A stretch of DNA of 64,000 nucleotides. Origin: Aureococcus anophagefferens (taxonomy: Eukaryota; Sar; Pelagophyceae; Pelagomonadales; Pelagomonadaceae). The notes beneath the pieces were generated by a model that worked only from the letters and a program-made list of their open reading frames with translations, was not told the DNA's origin and made no database searches. Below, piece after piece: positions 1 through 10,328 of the stretch; within the stretch, counting starts at the first letter, position 1, and every line of letters begins with the position of its first letter. Made by a program: the position numbers and the translations under genes. The stretch is taken from NCBI RefSeq assembly GCF_000186865.1, contig NW_008705568.1:831513-895512 (forward strand), read 5' to 3'.

Positions 1-562
1 CGCCGTAGCGCGCGTGGAGCTCGAAGGCGACCATGGCGCAGCAGAGCTTCGAGAGGCTGTAGGCGCGGTGGTCGCTCCAGCGGTGTTCGCATTGGAGGTC
101 GCCGAGCGCGTCCGGGCAGCCCATGGACATGGACGACGTGACGAGCAGCCGCGCCGCGGGCGCCGCGCGGACGTTGTCGAGGAGCAACGCCGTCAATAGG
201 AACGGCGCGAGCACGTTCACCGCGAGCGAGTACTCGTTGCCGTCGGCCGTGACTTTGCGCTCGCCCGAGTAGTCGCCGGCGAACGTGCCCGCGTTGTTCA
301 GCAGGCCGTCGATGACGGGGAATTTCTCCTTGATCTCCGCGCCGAGCGCGCGCACGTCGTCGAGGCGCGACAGGTCCGCGACGACGCCCGCGCCGGACCC
401 GCCGGCGGCGTCGACCTCGCGGCAGACCTCGTCGACCTTGGCGCGGCTCCGGCCGTGGACGACGACCGTGTGGCCGTCGCTGCCGAGCTTCTGGGCCGTC
501 AGGCGGCCGATGCCGTCCGTGGCGCCCGTGACGACGTAGACGAGCGGGCCGGCGACGCGCAT
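1..562 (-). CDS. Short-chain dehydrogenase/reductase, 3' end cut by window edge
   Basis: NAD(P)-dependent oxidoreductase of the classical SDR fold, closest in feel to retinol-dehydrogenase-like members; the substrate cannot be told. The frame read leftwards from ATG at 560-562 has no stop before base 1 (187 codons visible). It shows the cofactor motif TGATDGIG near residue 13, the structural NNAG motif near residue 92, the serine of the LVTSSMS strand near residue 147, and the catalytic YSLSK (YxxxK) near residue 175. The C-terminal substrate-binding third lies outside the window. It is divergent from the GYF-domain gene, with a 230-bp gap that holds a 45-bp tandem repeat. Family assignment is secure; enzyme identity is open. 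Confidence 0.88.
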   Translation of the reverse strand, partial: MRVAGPLVYVVTGATDGIGRLTAQKLGSDGHTVVVHGRSRAKVDEVCREVDAAGGSGAGVVADLSRLDDVRALGAEIKEKFPVIDGLLNNAGTFAGDYSGERKVTADGNEYSLAVNVLAPFLLTALLLDNVRAAPAARLLVTSSMSMGCPDALGDLQCEHRWSDHRAYSLSKLCCAMVAFELHARYG

Positions 563-580
563 GGTGCTGCGAGAGGCTGT

Positions 581-715
581 GCGACAGCACGACGATGCGT
601 CGAAGCGGAGCACAAGCAAGCTGGTGCGACAGCACGACGATGCGTCGAGGCGGAGCACGAAGCAAGCTGTGCGACAGCACGACGATGCGTCGAGGCGGAG
701 CACAAGAGCTCAAGC
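581..715. repeat. Three tandem 45-bp repeats in a divergent promoter
   Basis: A unit starting GCGACAGCACGACGATGCGT begins at 581, 626 and 671, so the period is exactly 45 bp and the copies are nearly identical. The third copy decays after about 715. The array lies between the start of the SDR gene (562, minus strand) and the GYF gene (793, plus strand). It is a candidate control element or a recent slippage product. Open frames through it in all directions come from its 45-bp (3n) period and are not taken as coding. Confidence 0.85.
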
Positions 716-792
716 AAGGCTGCTGCGGCACGCATGCGGCATTTGCCACTGCAGTACTGGCGAGCACCATCGACCTCCCGCCGGCGCACAAC

Positions 793-1359
793 ATGGCCGA
801 GCAAAAGTCAGCCGCCGACGTCCTCTTCGGCGAGGAGAAGCCCGCGGAGGAGAAGCCCGCGGAGGAGGAGCCGCCGAAGAAGAAGAAGAAGGAGGAGGCG
901 GCGGAACCGCCGGCCGAGCCGGCGGCGGCGCCGCTGCCGAAGCAATGGCGCAAGAAGGCGCCCGGCGGCGCCATGCTCTGGTTCTACAAAGACCGCGAGG
1001 GCGGGCGCCAGGGCCCCTTCTACCCGGGCCAGATGCGCCAGTGGTACGTGAGCGGCTTCTTCCCCGCGTCCCAGCTCGTCGCGCCGTCCTTCAAGGGCGA
1101 GATCCCGCGCGACTACGCGCGCCTCGACGCGTTTTACACGAACGCGACGGAGCGCGAGGCCGCCTTCGTCGCCATGGAGGGCGTCGCCCTCTGGCCCACG
1201 GCGCGCGCGGCGCCGGACGCGCCGGCCGACGACGAGCGAAACGACGCCGGCGGCGAGGACCGGCGGCCGCAGTGGCTCGAGGACAGCATCCGCCGGCAGC
1301 GCGCGGGCATCAAGCGCAAGATGATCTACGGCCCCGTCGAGCGCGAGAACTATAACTAG
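793..1359 (+). CDS. GYF-domain protein
   Basis: Predicted 188-residue protein with a GYF domain, an adaptor that binds proline-rich ligands and is common in splicing and mRNA-decay factors. The domain spans about residues 57-100 and has the signature order W-F-Y-K-D, G-R-Q-G-P-F, M-x-x-W-Y, G-F-F. The preceding 50 residues are Lys/Glu/Pro-rich repeats (EEKPAEEKPAEE) followed by a lysine run that could be a nuclear localisation signal. The C-terminus is basic (IRRQRAGIKRKMIYG). The start at 793 is preferred over the in-frame 595 because the upstream part is the 45-bp promoter repeat. It ends 24 bp from the stop of the convergent coiled-coil gene. CD2BP2-like is possible but unproven. Confidence 0.8.
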   Translation: MAEQKSAADVLFGEEKPAEEKPAEEEPPKKKKKEEAAEPPAEPAAAPLPKQWRKKAPGGAMLWFYKDREGGRQGPFYPGQMRQWYVSGFFPASQLVAPSFKGEIPRDYARLDAFYTNATEREAAFVAMEGVALWPTARAAPDAPADDERNDAGGEDRRPQWLEDSIRRQRAGIKRKMIYGPVERENYN

Positions 1360-1383
1360 CCGGGTCGCTCTAGGATCGCTCCC

Positions 1384-4300
1384 TTAGTTCGCGCCGTCCC
1401 AGGACGCCGGGTCGAGGCCGTCGTCGTCGCGGCGGCCGATCGGCGCGCGCGCGATCGTCTTCCGCGACAGCGACACGCGCATGACGTCCTCGGCCGCGCC
1501 GTAGTCGTCGGGCACCTGGGCCGCGCTCGGCGCGCGCTGGAGCGCGCGGAGCGCGCCCGGCCGGCCGTTCGGGTAGGACGCCAAGATGAGCTGGTTCGGC
1601 GGCGTGACGTACGTCTGCTTCGTGAGCGGCGCGCCGTTCGGCGCGGGCTTGAGGTCCGGCTGGTTCGCCGGGAAGGACGGCCGGCCGCGCTGCTTCACGT
1701 GGAGCGGGTGGAGGAGCGGGCCGCCGGGCTCGCCGAGCGCCGCGGGCGGCGCCGCGAGGCCCGCGATGGAGTCGAGGCTCAGGCCCATGACCGCCGCGGC
1801 GGCCGCGGCCGCGGCCCAGCGCGCGGCCTCCTGCTTCGACACGAAGTCGCGGTTCGAGCCCGGCGTCATCGCGCGGCGGTGCTTCTCCTGGAGCGACGCG
1901 GCGGTTTCGGGCTGGAGGTTCGTCGTGTGCGGGCCCGTGTGCGGCGGGCTCCGCGGCGGCTCGCCGCCCGGGTACGGCGGGTCCGGCATGCCCGCGCCGT
2001 CGAGGTGCAGCAGCGGCGAGACGCCGGCGGCGTTCGCGTCGGCCCGCGCGTCGCCCGGCGACTGCGACCGCGGGGCCGCCGACCGCGGCGGCCCCGGCGC
2101 GCCGTCGAACTTGAAGAGCTTCATGATCTGGTGGCCGATGGCCGCGAAGATGTGCTTCGCCGGGTCCGCGGCGCCGCCGCCCTGCATGTTGCCCAGGGCC
2201 GTCGCCGCCGCGCCGACGAGGGCGCCGTCCGACGACAGCGGCCGCGGGTCCGCGCCGTGCGGCAGCGGCGGCACGCCCTTCTTCGACCCCGGGCCGTAGG
2301 CCGCGTCGCGCGCGCCGAGCGCCGCGACGCGCGCCAGGCGCCCCTCGGCGCCCTCGACGGCGACGTTGATGAGGCGGATCACGTCGCGGCGCCCGACCTT
2401 GCGCGTGAGCTCGCCGTGGATGCGCTCCACGAGCACGGCGAGCGCCGCGCCGTCGCCGCAGTGGATCCGTAGATTCGCGTCGAGCTGGCGCATCATCGCC
2501 CGCACCTGGGACTCGCTCGGCTTCTCGTCGACGGCGGACGCGATGCGGCTCAGCCGCTCCTCGTACCAGCCGCTCCGCTGGAGGTGCGCCTGCACGAAGT
2601 CCCAGATCTCGCGCTCCCGCCGTTTCTGCTCCTCGATGAGCAGCGGCACGCCCGCGGACACGCTCCGCAGCTTCTTGTCGAGGTCGCCCGCCGTCGCCTC
2701 GACCTCCCGCAGCCGCCCCTCGAGGGCGCCGGAGCCCCCGGCCAGCAGGTCCTTCATGTTCGCGAGCGCGGCGCGAACGGCGGCGTCGATGTGCGCGGCC
2801 GCGGCGCCCGCGGCCTCCGCGACGGCCGCGCCGCCCGCGGCCGCCGCCGCCGCGCGCGCGTGGTCCCGGAGCTTGTCGGCGTCGTCGCGCCGCGCGGCCT
2901 CGAGGGCCGCGACGCCGCCCTCGTAGACCGCGGCGTCGACTTTCGTGGCCGCGTAGCCGTCGAGCCGCTCGCCGAGTTCCGCGAGCGCCGCGGCGAGGCC
3001 CCGGGCGTACTCGTCGAGGGCCGCGAGCTTCTCGCGCGCCTCGGCGTCGGCCGTCGCCTCCTTGCTCTTCTCCAGCAGGCCCCGGAGCTCGTCGGACATG
3101 CGGAAGCCGTCGTCGTCCTCGCGGAGCAGCCGCAGCGTCGCGAGGCGCTGGCAGACCTGCTTCTCGACCTTCCGCGGGTCGACGCCCGGCGGGCCGCCGC
3201 CGCCGGCGTTGCCCGAACTCGCCGGCACGAAGGACGCCGCGTTCTCCGCGAGGTAGTCCAGCAAGTTCTCGCAGAACGCGCGCGACCCCCGGACGCCGAC
3301 CAACCCCCGGATGGCCTTCTCGTTCTTCTCGATGCGCTCCTCGAGCGCCGCCGCCGCCGCCGCGGCGCCCGCCGCGGCCTGCTCCGCGCCCGCCACGCGC
3401 AAAACGAGGGGCCCGTCGTCGTAGGCGACGCCCGGCGCGGCCGCGGGCGCCGCGGCCGCGGGCTCGGGGATCTTCCGCTGCTTGAGCTCGCGCATGCCCT
3501 CCTCCAAGGCCTCGAGGCGGTTGTTCAGGGACATCTTGGCGTCGGCGATGCGCTGGCGCGTCAGGTTGGCCATGGCCGACATGCGCCGGATCGCCGACTG
3601 GGCCATGAGGTAGGCCTTGAGCTTCCGCCGGAGTCGCGCGCGCTTCGCGGCCTTCTCCTCCTCCGTGGGCACGTGGTCCGGCGGCACGGGCTTGTCCTTG
3701 CGGTAGAGCTTCTCGCACCGGAGCATGGGCGCGTCGTCGCCGGCGGCGCTCTGGTCCCGCGTGTCGTCCAACTTCTCCTCGCAGGCCCACGCGCGGAGCG
3801 GGTCGTCGAAGACGACCAGAGCCAGCCGCGTCTCGCGCGCGGCGGCCCAGCGCACGGCCGCGGGCGCCGCGCCGGCGGCCTGCTTGGCGACCTCCTCGAG
3901 GACGCTCAGCGCCGTCGGCGAGCCCACGTTGCGCACGAGCACGGCCCCCGCGGGGATGGCCGGCGACGGGATCGTCGCCTGGGCGGCGCAAGGGTGATTC
4001 AACGTCGCTTCAACGTGAGTGTTCCGCGCGCGCGCGTTCCGGGAAAAGCATCCACGCGTCGAGACCGTTCCGAGAGATGATCGCTCGTCCAAAAATCAGC
4101 CGAAACGAGTGGAAAACGGCCGAGAGAGGAGCCTTTGAAGTTGGGAATTTCGCTCTCTTGTGCCGCCCCGATCGTCGCCGCGGACTGGAGCTGGCGCACC
4201 TCCTTGGCGAGCGCCGCGGCGACGTGGCCCAGGAGCGGCGCGACGCTTAAGGTGCCGCCCGTGTCTTCTCGGTGGAGCGACCCGTAGAGCACGGCGGGGC

Positions 4301-5840
4301 TCCGGCCGTGGAACTCGGACACGAGGCCTAAAGCCGCCTCCGGCGAGTCGCAGCGTAAAACACAAAAGCCCCAGTCCTCCGTGCGCTTGCCGAGGCCCGA
4401 CACCTCGTAGCCGTCCAGCGTCTCCCGCAGCGTCTCCTCGAACTCGCCCGCGTCGCTGGAAGCCGACGCGGGCGGCAGCGGGCCCGAGACCAGGACCGAC
4501 GACGTCTCCTTGACGTACGACTCGGCCAACAACCGGCCGTCCGCGCCCCGGAACTTGGCCAGGGCGCCGGACCGCGGCGATTTCTCCAGGTCCTCGTCGC
4601 CGAACTCGTCGAGCTCCTCGAGCTTCTCCTGGAGCGCCTCGAGCTCGGCTTTCGCGACCTCGAGGTCCACGTAGCGCGCGAGCGCCAGAGCGCGGTCCCA
4701 CGCGGGCCGCGCGACCAATTCGACCCTGTCGGCGCCGGGGAAGGCGAGCGCGACGTCGGCCTCGGACGGCCCGCCCTCGTTCGCCGGCGCCAGGCGCCCG
4801 AGGTAGACGAACTGGTACGCCAAACTGTCCAGATACGCCTTCGCGGCCTTGGCCGCGTCCGCGGCGGCCGCGCGGTCCTTTTCCAGCAACGCCGCGGCCT
4901 CGCGCGCGGCCTCGGCGTCCTTGGCGGCGCTGGCCGCGGCGTCGGCGGCGCGGCGCTCCTTGTCCAGCGCCGCGAGCCGCGCGGCCTCGCGGCGCTTCGC
5001 CTCCGCCTCGGCCTCGGCGTCCGCGAGACCCGCGAGGCGCTCGCGCTCCAGCGCCGCGAGCCGGTCCCGCTCGAGCTGCGCCAGGCGCTCGCGCTCCAGG
5101 CGCTCCCGCTCCAACCGCTCGCGCTCCGCGAGCTCGCGGGCCAGGCGGTCGCGCTCCGCGGCGTCGTCCGCGCTGCTGTTCTTCGCGTCTCTCCCCGCCT
5201 GCTCCGCGGATTTCAGCGCCGCCTCGGCGGCGCGCCGCGCCTCCTCCAAAGCTCTGGCGGCCTCGAGGCGCTGCGCCTCCATGCGCGCGCGCTCCGCCGC
5301 CGCCGCGGCCTCGGCCGCGTCGCGCGCGTTCCGCTCGCGCTCCGCGGCTTCTCTCGCCAATTGGTCCGCGCGCGTCTTCGCGTCCTCCTCGATGCCCAGC
5401 AGGTTGTACTGGAGCGTGGCCATGGCCTCGTTCTGGGCGTCGATCTGGGACTGCATCTTGTGCTCCAGGGCCGCCAGGAGGCTCTTGAACTCCGTGGTCA
5501 GTTCGATCTTGGCCGTCGTGAGCTCGAAGTCCGCCCGCTGCCTCTGGGCCTCCAGCGCGAGCTCGAGGAGGTCGCCGAGCTGCTGGCTCGACTTCTGGAA
5601 CATGCGGTTCACGCGCTTCTGGGCCTTGGTCCGCACGGCGCCGTCGACGTCCAGCAGGACGCTCAGCTTGTCGAGGGACTCGTCGGCGTCGCCGAGGAGC
5701 GCGCCGACGTCGACGGACATGGAGCTCGACGCGACGCTCCGCGCCGACGCCGGCGGGGGCTCGCCGGACATGTCGTAGCCGCCCCCGGCCTCGAGGGGCG
5801 AGAGCACCTCCATGGGTCGCGCGAGCTCCTTATGGGGCAC
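1384..5840 (-). CDS. Large coiled-coil protein, two exons split by an introner
   Basis: Predicted 1,418-residue protein; exon 1 is 5840-4179, exon 2 is 3978-1384, phase 0. Residues about 60-330 are a long Ala/Glu/Arg heptad region (repeats such as ERERLERERLERERL), typical of a cytoskeletal or scaffold coiled coil. Further short coiled stretches lie in exon 2. The last 300 residues are Pro/Gly/Ala-rich and probably disordered. No enzymatic motif was recognised. Joining the exons at the 8-bp duplication gives an uninterrupted frame (SA|ATIPSP), whereas without splicing both frames stop inside the element. The start at 5840 is the first ATG of the open frame; a second in-frame ATG follows 27 bases downstream. 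Function unknown. Confidence 0.72.
3979..4170 (-). mobile_element. Introner element A1 (intron 3979-4178)
   Basis: A 192-bp insertion flanked by the 8-bp duplication ATCGTCGC at 3971-3978 and 4171-4178. In the gene sense the ends are CGGGGCGGCACAAG and CTTGCGCCGCCCAG, nearly perfect inverted repeats. The intron starts with GC from one duplication copy and ends with the AG of the element. It contains the core TCGTCCAAAAATCAGCC shared by all copies in this window. Confidence 0.9.
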
Positions 5841-5909
5841 GCATCGGCGCTTCGGCCGCGCTGTTGGATGGGCAAGTAAAAGATACGCAGGTCCGCGTTT
5901 ACCCTCGAC

Positions 5910-7296
5910 TCACAGGTCGCCCTCGGCCTTCTTCGCCTTCTTCTTCTTCTTCTTCTTCTTCGTCTTCTTCTCCGCGGCGGCCTGGGCCTCGGGCACGTCG
6001 GGGAACTCGGACGGCACGTCGACGGGGTCCCAGGCCGGGTCCGCGGCGTCCTTGGGGATGTCCGCGTCGATCTGCTTGTAGGCCCACTCGAGCTTCCTGT
6101 CGAGGTCCTCGATGTCGAGCTTGACGCGCGCCTGCTCCTTCGTCGCGCGCTCGCGGGCCTCCTCGACGAGCTTCTCCTTGGCCTGCTGCGTCGTCGAGTG
6201 CGCGAGCTTCTTCCGCTTGTCGCTCCGCTTCACCGCGGACGTGAAGGGCGACCGGTCGTTCTTGTCGGACTTGAGGTTGTCGTCCTGGGGCGCCTCGCCG
6301 CCGCCCGCCTCGGGCGCCTCGTCGGCGCCCATGTCCTCGCGCTTCGCCTGCTCGACCTCCGCGTCCGCGGCGGCGGCCGTCTTCTTCTTCTTCATGGCCT
6401 CGAGCTTCGACGCGAGGCCCTTGGGCGCGCCCTTGGCCTTCTCCTGCTTCTGGACCTCCTCCTTCTCCTTGTCGTAGAGCTCCTGCTTGTCCCACCAGAC
6501 GCCCTGGTTCGGCGGCTTCGCCTTGTCCTTGTTGAGCCGCGGCCACCACTCGCGCTGCGACGACGCCTTCTTCAGCGTGATGGTCATGCGGCCCACGGAC
6601 GCCGTCACGTAGGACGACGCCGCGGGGTCGATCTCGCGCAGCAGCGGCACCTCGAGCACGAAGCGCTTCTCGGCCTTGGACGCCTTGACGACGACCTGGG
6701 CAGCAAAAGGGTGATTCAACGTCGCTTCAACGTGAGTGTTCCGCGCGCGCGCGTTCCGGAAAAGCATCTACGCTTCGAGACCGTTCCGAGAGATGATCGC
6801 TCGTCCAAAAATCAGCCGAAACGAGTGGAAAACGGCCGAGATATGAGCCTTTGAAGTTGGGAATTTCGCTCTCTTTTGCTGCCCTGACGACGACCTTCTC
6901 GGCTTCGAAGGCCACGTCCTCGATGTCCTCGGCGCTCACCAGGGTCGCCGGCGCGTCCCACTTGTGGGCGAACTTGACGCTCAGGAAGATCTCGCCGCCG
7001 GACTGGGCCCACTGGTGCGCCGGGGCCATGAATTTCGTCGGGTCGTGCTGGGTCGCCTTGACCGCGTCTTTGATTTCCTTCACGCGGCCCTCGACGGAGC
7101 GCAGGCCCATCATGACCTCGTTGACGTTGACGTCGACGCCCACGGCCTTGATCAACGAGAGGGCGCATTTGAAGTCGTCGGTCTCCAGGGCGGCGACGAT
7201 GCCTTTCGTGCTCGGCTCGCCGCAGAACTCGCCGGCGGGCGGCTCCGCCGCGGCGTAGACCGCGGCGGCGAGGACGAGCACCGCTCGTCGCAGCAT
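5910..7296 (-). CDS. Secreted/ER CS-domain (p23-like) protein, two exons
   Basis: Predicted 395-residue protein; exon 1 7296-6895, exon 2 6695-5910, phase 0. The N-terminus (RRAVLVLAAAVYAAAE) looks like a cleavable signal peptide. Residues about 100-190 form a CS domain: strands around IFLSVKF, FEAEKVVVK, FVLEVPLLREID and MTITLKK, then the REWWPRLNKD motif typical of CS/p23/NudC-type domains. The rest is charged coiled coil with a poly-lysine tail ending KKAEGDL. CS proteins are normally cytosolic co-chaperones, so a signal peptide suggests an ER-lumen role (inference). The introner falls inside the CS domain, and splicing restores EK|VVVKAS. Confidence 0.8.
6696..6886 (-). mobile_element. 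Introner element A2 (intron 6696-6894)
   Basis: A 191-bp insertion with the 8-bp duplication ACGACGAC at 6688-6695 and 6887-6894. Gene-sense ends are CAGGGCAGCAAAAG and CTTTTGCTGCCCAG. The splice sites are AAG|GTCGTCGT (in the duplication) and CCCAG| (in the element), so this is a GT-AG intron of 199 nt. It is very close in sequence to A1 but has different terminal repeats. Confidence 0.92.
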
Positions 7297-7550
7297 GGCG
7301 GGCAGCGTCGCGGCCGGCTTTCGGACCGCAACGACGCCACGCGTCGGAGAGGCTCGGAGGCGCCCGGGCAGCTAGGATGCCGTGCAATAAAAAAGGAAGC
7401 ATCTCTGAAGAGCCAACCTTGCCGTGAGGACGAGGTGGAGGCGAGCTCAGCCGCGACGTCGCTCCGCGCGACACCCTCCGCCAGCGCCGCGCCGCGCCCC
7501 GCCGCGACCTCCCGCCCCGAAGCGCTCCGCGCGAGGCCCTGCGAGGCGCC

Positions 7551-7904
7551 ATGGGCCGCTTCGGCGACGGCAAGCGCCTGCTCGAGGTGCTCTTCCCCCT
7601 GGCGAACTACGGCGTCGGGAGCCGCGTGACGCGGTCGACGTGGCACAGCCCGAACTGCTTCTGGGAGGTCACGCGCGTCAAGTACAACAAGCGCGCGGCG
7701 AAGGACGACGGCGCGATCGGCGTCGGGAAGGCCTGGGGCACGCTGCACTGGAACGGCGAGCCCCGGGGCAGGCCGGACCGGAAGATCCCCGCGCCGGCCA
7801 AGGCGCGGTGGCAGCTCTTCGGCGACGCGCCGCCGCCGCCGACGGACGCCGAGCGCCCGCCGCTCGCGACGCGGCTCCACAAGAAGTACTTCGTCGTCGC
7901 CTAA
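7551..7904 (+). CDS. MRPS34: Mitochondrial small-subunit ribosomal protein mS34-like
   Basis: Predicted 117-residue protein resembling the conserved core of mitoribosomal protein mS34. Matching features are the N-terminal LFPLANYGVGSRVTRSTW segment, then CFWEVTRV, and the GKAWGTLHWNGEP block, which lines up with the GKAWG region known in animal mS34. It is shorter than the roughly 218-residue human protein and lacks the animal N-terminal extension. The start at 7551 is the first ATG that includes the conserved block. The stop lies 8 bp from the stop of the convergent SGNH gene. Confidence 0.72.
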   Translation: MGRFGDGKRLLEVLFPLANYGVGSRVTRSTWHSPNCFWEVTRVKYNKRAAKDDGAIGVGKAWGTLHWNGEPRGRPDRKIPAPAKARWQLFGDAPPPPTDAERPPLATRLHKKYFVVA

Positions 7905-7912
7905 TTCGGTTT

Positions 7913-10049
7913 TTATTCGAGGAGCGGCGCCCGCGCGGGGTCGCCGTAGGTCCGGCAGGCGCGGATGTCCTTCGCCGGGGCGCCGACCTCGGGGCGGTCC
8001 TTGGCGCGGCCGCGCCAGGCCGCCGCGTAGACCGCGGCGACGAGGCCGACGGCCGCGGCGCCCTGGGCGACCAGGGCCCACTGCCACGAGGCCAGCAGCT
8101 CGTCGTCGTCGTCGTCGCCGGCGTCGTCGTCGTCGCCGACGTAGGCCGCGCCGCGGCCGGGCCCCGCCTGGTAGCGCGCGATAAAGGACGCGACCAAGAC
8201 GCCCAGAAACCGCTTGCCGACGTCGGAGAAGTGGACGCCGTCGTTCTGCAGACGCGGGCAGTCGCACGTGTCCGGGTAGCAGGCGCTCGCCGCGTAGGCC
8301 CGGCAGTTGCCGACGACGGCGTTGTAGAGGTCGTCGACGCGGACGCTATCGTGCAGGCCCGTCGGGCCGAAGAGGTCGAGCAACGCCGCGTTGATGGAGA
8401 GGACGTCGGCGTTGACGCGCTCGCGGGACGGGTAGGTGGGCGGCACGGGCGTCGTCGTCGCGAAGACGACCGTGCCGTTGGCCGGCAGCGCCGCTCGAAT
8501 CTTCTCGTAGAGCCGGGACATGTGCGCCGCGTACGTCGCCGTCGACACCTGGGCCACGAAAAGGTGCGAAGTTCCCAACTTCAAAGGCTCCTCTCTCGGC
8601 CGTTTTCCACTCGTTTCGGCTGATTTTGGGACGAGCGATCATCTCTCGGAGCGCTCTCGAAGCGAGGATGCTTTCTTTTGAAACGCGCGCGCGCGGAACA
8701 CTCACGTTGAATCACCCTTTCGTGGCCCTGGTCGACGCGTAGGCGTAGCTCCACGTGTCGATGTCGTGGAGCCCCCAATTGACGTGCACGGTCGTCCAGT
8801 TGGACGCGCCGAGCCAGGCGTCGACGCAGGCGAGGAGGCCGTAGGACGTGCCGCAGAAGCCCGAGCCGCCGTACTCGTCCATGCGGAGGACGGTCGCGAG
8901 CTCTTGCCGTTTCAACAGTTCCGCGACCGCGTCCGAGTACTGGCCCGACACGGAGTCGCCGATGAGCAGGGCGTCGTAGGCCGACGCGTTCCAGGGCACG
9001 GCGGGGCACTGGGGCGCGCAGTCGACCTGCGACTCCGTCGACTCCGCGCCGTAGTGCACGGCCAAGACGACCGCGGAGAAGACGGCGAACAAGAGCAGCA
9101 GCCCCGCGGCGACGCGGAGCACGCCCCGCCGCGGGGGCACGTCGCCGGCCAGCGCCTTGACGATCCTCGTGAGGTGCCGCTGGAGCCGCGTGTCGCAGGC
9201 CGCGCAGCGGATGGCGACGATCATGAGCGCCTCGAGGAAGACGACGAACCCCGCGTCCAAAATCCACGCCAACTTCCAGCTCGACACGCCGTCGCCGCTG
9301 CTGTCGGCGGCGTCCTCGACGATGTTCGACGTGTCCGCCTCGGACCCCGCCGACGCGTGGAACGCGACGACCTCCGCGGCGACGGCGAGGCCGAGCACGC
9401 GGCGGCCGCGCGCCGTCCACGCGGTCGCCGAGGACCCCTGCAATCGCGGGCAGCCGCAGGTCTTCGGGTAGCACGCGGAGCCCAGCGCCTTGCGGCAGTT
9501 GTCGACCACGACGCCGTACAGGTCGTCGACGCGAACGTCGGCGCGCGCGCCGCCGGCGCCGAAGAGGTCGCGGAGCGCCGCGTTGTAGGCCGCGACGTCG
9601 CCGTCGAGGATCGCCGACGACGGCGGCGCGGGCGTCGTCGTCGCGAAGACCGTGGCGTTCGTGCGGTTGCCCAAGACGCCGTGGAGCGCCGCGAGGCGCG
9701 CCGCGTAGGTCGCCGTCGAGACGCCGGCCGCGAGGTCCGCGATTCCGACGCCGACGTGGACGACGGCCCAGCCGACGGCCAGCCAGCCCGGGACGCAGGC
9801 GAGGACGCCGAAGCTCCCGGCGCAGGCGCCGCCGCCGCCCACGGCGCCCATCTTGACCACGCGCGACAGGTTGCCGTAGGCGAGCACCTCGTCGACGACG
9901 GGCGCGTAGGCCGCCGCGACGTCGTCGCCGATGAGCAGCGCATCGTAGAGGCTCAAGTTCGTCGGCACAGTCGGGCACTCGCAGGTCTGGGACGCGGCGA
10001 CGCGGAGCAGCGCGCTCGCGATGAGGAGGAGGAACCGCATGGCTTTCAC
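7913..10049 (-). CDS. Membrane protein with two SGNH-hydrolase-like domains
   Basis: Predicted 648-residue protein; exon 1 10049-8739, exon 2 8548-7913. A signal peptide (FLLLIASALLRVAAS) precedes domain 1, then a membrane region near residues 235-335, domain 2, an Asp-rich linker and a last membrane span (LVAQGAAAVGLVAAVYAAAW). Domain 2 has the GDSL/SGNH blocks: LLIGDSVSGQY (nucleophile Ser), NWGLHD, and DGVHFSDVGKRF (catalytic Asp and His). Domain 1 is a clear paralogue (both share STATYAA and VFATTTP), but its nucleophile is Asp (LLIGDDV) and the DxxH block is lost (TAWTARGRR), so it is probably inactive. The C-terminal domain looks like an esterase or acetyl-transfer enzyme acting outside the cytosol; the substrate is unknown. 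Confidence 0.8.
8549..8730 (-). mobile_element. Introner element A3, reverse orientation (intron 8549-8738)
   Basis: A 182-bp insertion with duplication copies GTCGACAC (8541-8548) and GTCGACGC (8731-8738). It lies in the opposite orientation relative to its host gene from all other family A copies here. Its ends still supply the 3' splice site (GTGGCCCAG|). Gene-sense ends are CAGGGCCACGAAAG and CTTTTCGTGGCCCAG. Only a GC-AG splice (TAC|GCGTCGAC) keeps frame, giving SYAY|VSTATYA. Confidence 0.86.
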
Positions 10050-10328
10050 GCTGCCCGCCGATGGTACGCCATCATCGTTCGAGACGTCTGAAACAAAATT
10101 GAGGTCGGCAGTGCAGCTTGTGTGACGCGGCGCAGAGAGCTCGAGAATCTGGGGCCGGGTCGTGCCTGTGCGCAGTTGCCTCGAGCCTCAGCGCGCGCCG
10201 GTCTGCCCGCGTGATCGAAGAGACGTCGCCCGAGCGCGAGCGCGCCGCGTTGTTCGCCCGGCCGCGTTGCTCGCCCGAGCCCGAGCGCGCCGCGCTGCTC
10301 GCCGCGTTCTAGCCGAAGACGCGCCGCG
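10050..10328. other. 279-bp divergent promoter region
   Basis: This region lies between the start of the SGNH gene (minus) and the orphan gene at 10329 (plus). Bases 10228-10305 hold an imperfect direct repeat of GAGCGCGCCGCG followed by TTGTTCGCCC or CTGCTCGCC. No TATA box or other recognisable site was seen. Short open frames here look accidental. Confidence 0.5.

Noticed and set aside
581..715. Possible CRISPR-like repeats
   Set aside because: The units are directly adjacent without spacers, in a eukaryotic promoter.
1370..3991. 873-codon Arg/Gly-rich open frame
   Set aside because: It overlaps exon 2 of the coiled-coil gene on the same strand in another frame, has no motif, and its Arg/Gly/Ala bias is what GC-rich codon third positions produce.
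3998..4092. Start of a separate gene with peptide MDERSSLGTVS at the introner
   Set aside because: This peptide is translated introner sequence and recurs wherever family A elements lie; it is intron, not coding.
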